64,000 nucleotides of DNA from positions 186,001 to 250,000 of the forward strand of contig CAVQVG010000017.1 in assembly GCA_963717125.1 (NCBI GenBank), read 5' to 3'. Below are positions 62,041 to 64,000 of this stretch, in pieces. Position 1 is the first letter of the stretch. Each line of letters starts with the position of its first letter. The stretch comes from RYN-230 sp963717125 (lineage in GTDB: Bacteria; Actinomycetota; Actinomycetes; Streptosporangiales; Streptosporangiaceae). The notes below the pieces were generated by a model, which was not told the DNA's origin, did no database searches, and was given only the letters and a program-made list of their open reading frames with translations. A program made the translations under genes and the position numbers.

Positions 62041-63787
62041 GGATCGCTGCTACCCGCGAAGGAAGCACGGCCCCAGGCACGCGTTGCCATTCCTGGGAGT
62101 GCGTGATCAGGGCGGGCAGCGCGGCAGGACAGAGGCGGCTGTCACCGCTAGAGAGCCGGAACGCATCGCTGTAAAGCTCCAGCCAGCCGAGCCGCGTCTC
62201 GGCGCCTTGCCGGTCGGCGAAGCAGGTCACTTCCCAGTCGCGCAGGAACTTCGCGCGCCCTGCCGTGTCGAGAGCCGCCCAGTGATCGGCCACCTTGATG
62301 CCGCTCTCGGCCTCGCGCCACTCGAAAGAGTCCGGCTCGTGGGGCTGGCTGCGCAGCCCGGCGATCTGTGCCTCCGTTTTGTCGAGAGACGCTTTCACGT
62401 CCTCGTCGTCGGGATCGTCCGCGAGCAGCTCCCTGCGGCGTTCCGCCGCCCGCTCCAGGCGGGCGATGTCCGCGGCGTGGTCGTCTCCGTGGACGACGCG
62501 TTTCTCCAGCAGGACGCGCCCACCCGCCTCGTGGAGGACCAGTGCCTCTATCAGCGGCTCGATCCTGTCCATGCGGATGTTCAGGCCGCATGACTTGCAC
62601 GTGTAGTAAGCAGGGTGCTTACGCTCAGCTGGCCGTTCCGGTTCCAGTTCAAGATCTGGCGAGACCTCGCCCAGGAGCGTCTCCATCGTCATATCGAACG
62701 CGCCCGAGATCAGCCTGAGCGCCCGCACAGACGGGCGGTGCAGGCCACGCTCTATCTTGTTCAACTGGGAGTCGGAGAGCGTCGTCAGCTCGGCAAGCTG
62801 GCGCAGCGATAGGCCGGCCCGCTTGCGCTGTTCGAGAATGAAAGCGCCGAGGGCAGCAAGCTGGTCCTGCGAAGCGAACTGGACTGACTCACGGCGAACC
62901 TCGTGCCAGGTCGTATGACGCCGCGAGCCGTACATGCGCACAGCGGTTTCCGGGTTAAACGGCCTGGGGGAGCACGCGCGGCAGAACAGCACGCGATAGA
63001 GCATGTGCCGTGACTGGGCCATCCCCCGGGCGCGGGAGCCGACCTTGATGGCTTCCTGCAGCTGATCCCAGGTCTCCTGGTCGATCAGCGGCTCGTCGGT
63101 GAACCTAACCGGCTGGCCGTCCTTGCCGCGCCTGGTGGCGACTACCTGCCCTTTCTTGTAGCCTGGCGTGCCCTTGACGCCGGTCTCGCCTTTCAGCACG
63201 ACGACGTGGCCGAGCAGCAGCGGCGACGTGAGAATCTTGCTGACGGTGGTGGCATTCCACTGGCCACCGCGCGGGGCCGGGATGCCGCGCTCGTTCAGCT
63301 CGCCGGCTATCGCGCTGAACCCCCTGCCCGCGATGCGCTGCTGAATCATCCACTTCGCGATGGGTGCTTCGTCCGGGTCCTGGACCCGCCACCAGCCCTT
63401 TTGGCGGTCAGGTGGCTCAGGGCACCGGCGCTCACCATGGCATATGCAGCGTGGCGAATAGCCATACCCAGGAGTGCCGCCACCCCAGCGGCCTTCATCG
63501 CTCAATCTCTTTGCCGCCTTGCGGCGCCTCGTGGCCATCCTCTCGCGTTCACGCTGTGCGGCGAGAATACGATCTTCAAGCTGCTGGCGCCCGCGTTCGG
63601 TGCTCGTGTCGGTGCCGTCGCTGACATCAATGATGACCTTCCCCAGCGCTGCCATGTCCCGCGCGAACTGGAGGTAGTCGAGCATGTCGCGGCTGAGCCG
63701 GTCCATCTCATCGGCGAGAAAGCCGTCAACCTGCCCGATCTTGTCCGGGGCCAGCCACGGCCCGAGACCGGGGCGCTCTCGCGCCAC
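62024..63787 (-). CDS. Serine recombinase, N-terminally truncated, with an XRE domain inside its zinc ribbon
   Basis: A 587-residue protein. Residues 18-95 are the second half of a resolvase catalytic domain (VDGFLADEMDRLSRDMLDYL and the long helix RILAAQRERERMATRRRKAA). A Recombinase domain follows (about 100-250, WGGGTPGYGYS, GRGFSAIAGELNERGIPAPR). The zinc-ribbon pairs are C269/C272 and C397/C400, with a complete XRE helix-turn-helix (about 306-373, LAELTTLSDSQLNKIERGLH) between them. A coiled coil follows. The first 65-70 residues with the catalytic Ser are absent; an in-frame TAG lies just upstream at 63798-63800. Probably inactive alone. Confidence 0.85.
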   Translation of the reverse strand: MARERPGLGPWLAPDKIGQVDGFLADEMDRLSRDMLDYLQFARDMAALGKVIIDVSDGTDTSTERGRQQLEDRILAAQRERERMATRRRKAAKRLSDEGRWGGGTPGYGYSPRCICHGERRCPEPPDRQKGWWRVQDPDEAPIAKWMIQQRIAGRGFSAIAGELNERGIPAPRGGQWNATTVSKILTSPLLLGHVVVLKGETGVKGTPGYKKGQVVATRRGKDGQPVRFTDEPLIDQETWDQLQEAIKVGSRARGMAQSRHMLYRVLFCRACSPRPFNPETAVRMYGSRRHTTWHEVRRESVQFASQDQLAALGAFILEQRKRAGLSLRQLAELTTLSDSQLNKIERGLHRPSVRALRLISGAFDMTMETLLGEVSPDLELEPERPAERKHPAYYTCKSCGLNIRMDRIEPLIEALVLHEAGGRVLLEKRVVHGDDHAADIARLERAAERRRELLADDPDDEDVKASLDKTEAQIAGLRSQPHEPDSFEWREAESGIKVADHWAALDTAGRAKFLRDWEVTCFADRQGAETRLGWLELYSDAFRLSSGDSRLCPAALPALITHSQEWQRVPGAVLPSRVAAIPRTRL

Positions 63788-63859
63788 CCGGATACGTGTC
63801 TAAACTTGAGTCATTCCTTGTCTTGGACTGTTCGCGTTTATGTCGGTAGGTTTGGCTAC
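63788..63859. promoter_or_regulatory. Junction between the mobile element and the fur gene; fur promoter region
   Basis: The region between the recombinase start and the Fur gene is AT-richer (CTAAACTTGAGTCATTCCTT, then GTCTTGGACTG). It must hold the Fur promoter, and possibly its own operator, and also the end of the integrated element. Confidence 0.4.
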
Positions 63860-64000
63860 GTGACCGCAGGCCAGTCTCCGACCATCGCCGAGGAACTGCG
63901 CGGCGCCGGGTTGCGGGTGACAGCGGCCCGGGTGGCCTTGCTCGAGACCGTCCGGGACGGTGACCATCTCGGCGTCGAGGCGATCGCGTCCGGGGTGCGC
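63860..64000 (+). CDS. Fur-family metalloregulator, N-terminal part, cut by window edge
   Basis: Forty-seven residues from GTG 63860: SPTIAEELRGAGLRVTAARV, ALLETVRDGDHLGVEAIASG. This is the start of the winged-helix domain of a Fur/PerR-type regulator, and the RxTxAR pattern with DHLGVEAI resembles FurA linked to catalase genes. The metal sites lie beyond the window. Confidence 0.85.
   Translation, partial: MTAGQSPTIAEELRGAGLRVTAARVALLETVRDGDHLGVEAIASGVR

Overview
The window is 64 kb of very G+C-rich DNA from a mycelial-type actinobacterium, most likely in or near the Streptosporangiales. The evidence is the set of lineage-typical families: tandem Methyltransf_19/DUF574 methyltransferases, XRE/DUF5753 regulators paired with DUF397 proteins, DUF3117 and DUF3107 proteins, Ku, SigE with a zinc-finger anti-sigma factor, TatB and Mrp. 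Many starts are GTG or TTG and many genes overlap by ATGA. I saw no rRNA, tRNA or CRISPR array. No database search was possible, so family names rest on motifs and synteny I recognise.

Region 1 (1-31 kb) is chromosomal core. A LOG-family end, a DivIVA-like membrane protein and tag lead into DUF574 methyltransferases, an XRE/DUF397 regulatory set, an anti-sigma-type ATPase, an enoyl-CoA hydratase, DUF3117, a leucyl aminopeptidase and an O-methyltransferase. Then comes the envelope-stress locus sigE / anti-sigma / RseB-like / tatB / mrp, laid out as in mycobacteria (Rv1220c-Rv1229c) except that an RseB-like protein sits where HtrA usually is. A housekeeping block follows (CoA lyase, Nudix, DUF6758, PHP, MarC, MBL, PD-(D/E)XK nuclease, alpha/beta hydrolase). 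Next is the rhlE / ferritin-like / DUF3107 / TetR block, also conserved in mycobacteria. It ends with Ku, an aldo-keto reductase and an amino-sugar operon (nagA, SIS protein, HAD phosphatase).

Region 2 (31.6-43 kb) is one tightly overlapped six-gene operon on the minus strand: GtrA, a GT2/GT-C fusion, GT2, GT-C, GT2, and a 1,230-residue secreted beta-propeller protein with four extra jelly-roll-like repeats. It looks like a cell-surface glycan assembly system coupled to a large exoprotein. I recognise no named pathway with this layout. An SDR, a Tat-exported phospholipase C-type phosphoesterase and an HHH-PHP protein follow.

Region 3 (47-63.8 kb) is a mosaic genomic island of visibly lower and uneven G+C. 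It holds a 151-bp inverted-repeat element and two IS1380-type remnants flanking a TetR/SDR/DUF1330/SDR module. A transposase-less 1.2-kb element with TG...CA ends carries a HEPN-type gene. A lipoprotein, an apparently complete ISAs1-family IS plus a remnant of another, and several broken genes follow. The last part is a decaying integrative mobilizable element: XRE-TPR regulator, YdcF-like protein, relaxase fused to a TPR tail, MobC, and a serine recombinase that lacks its catalytic N-terminus and carries an XRE domain nested inside its zinc ribbon. It ends 73 bp before a Fur-family gene cut by the window edge.

Seven otherwise normal genes are broken by small indels or a short deletion (pepA, DUF6758, marC, alpha/beta hydrolase, FAD oxidoreductase, nagA, a methyltransferase). 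At least one indel is visible as a repeat unit one base short. This may be assembly error rather than biology and should be settled before reading the genes as dead.
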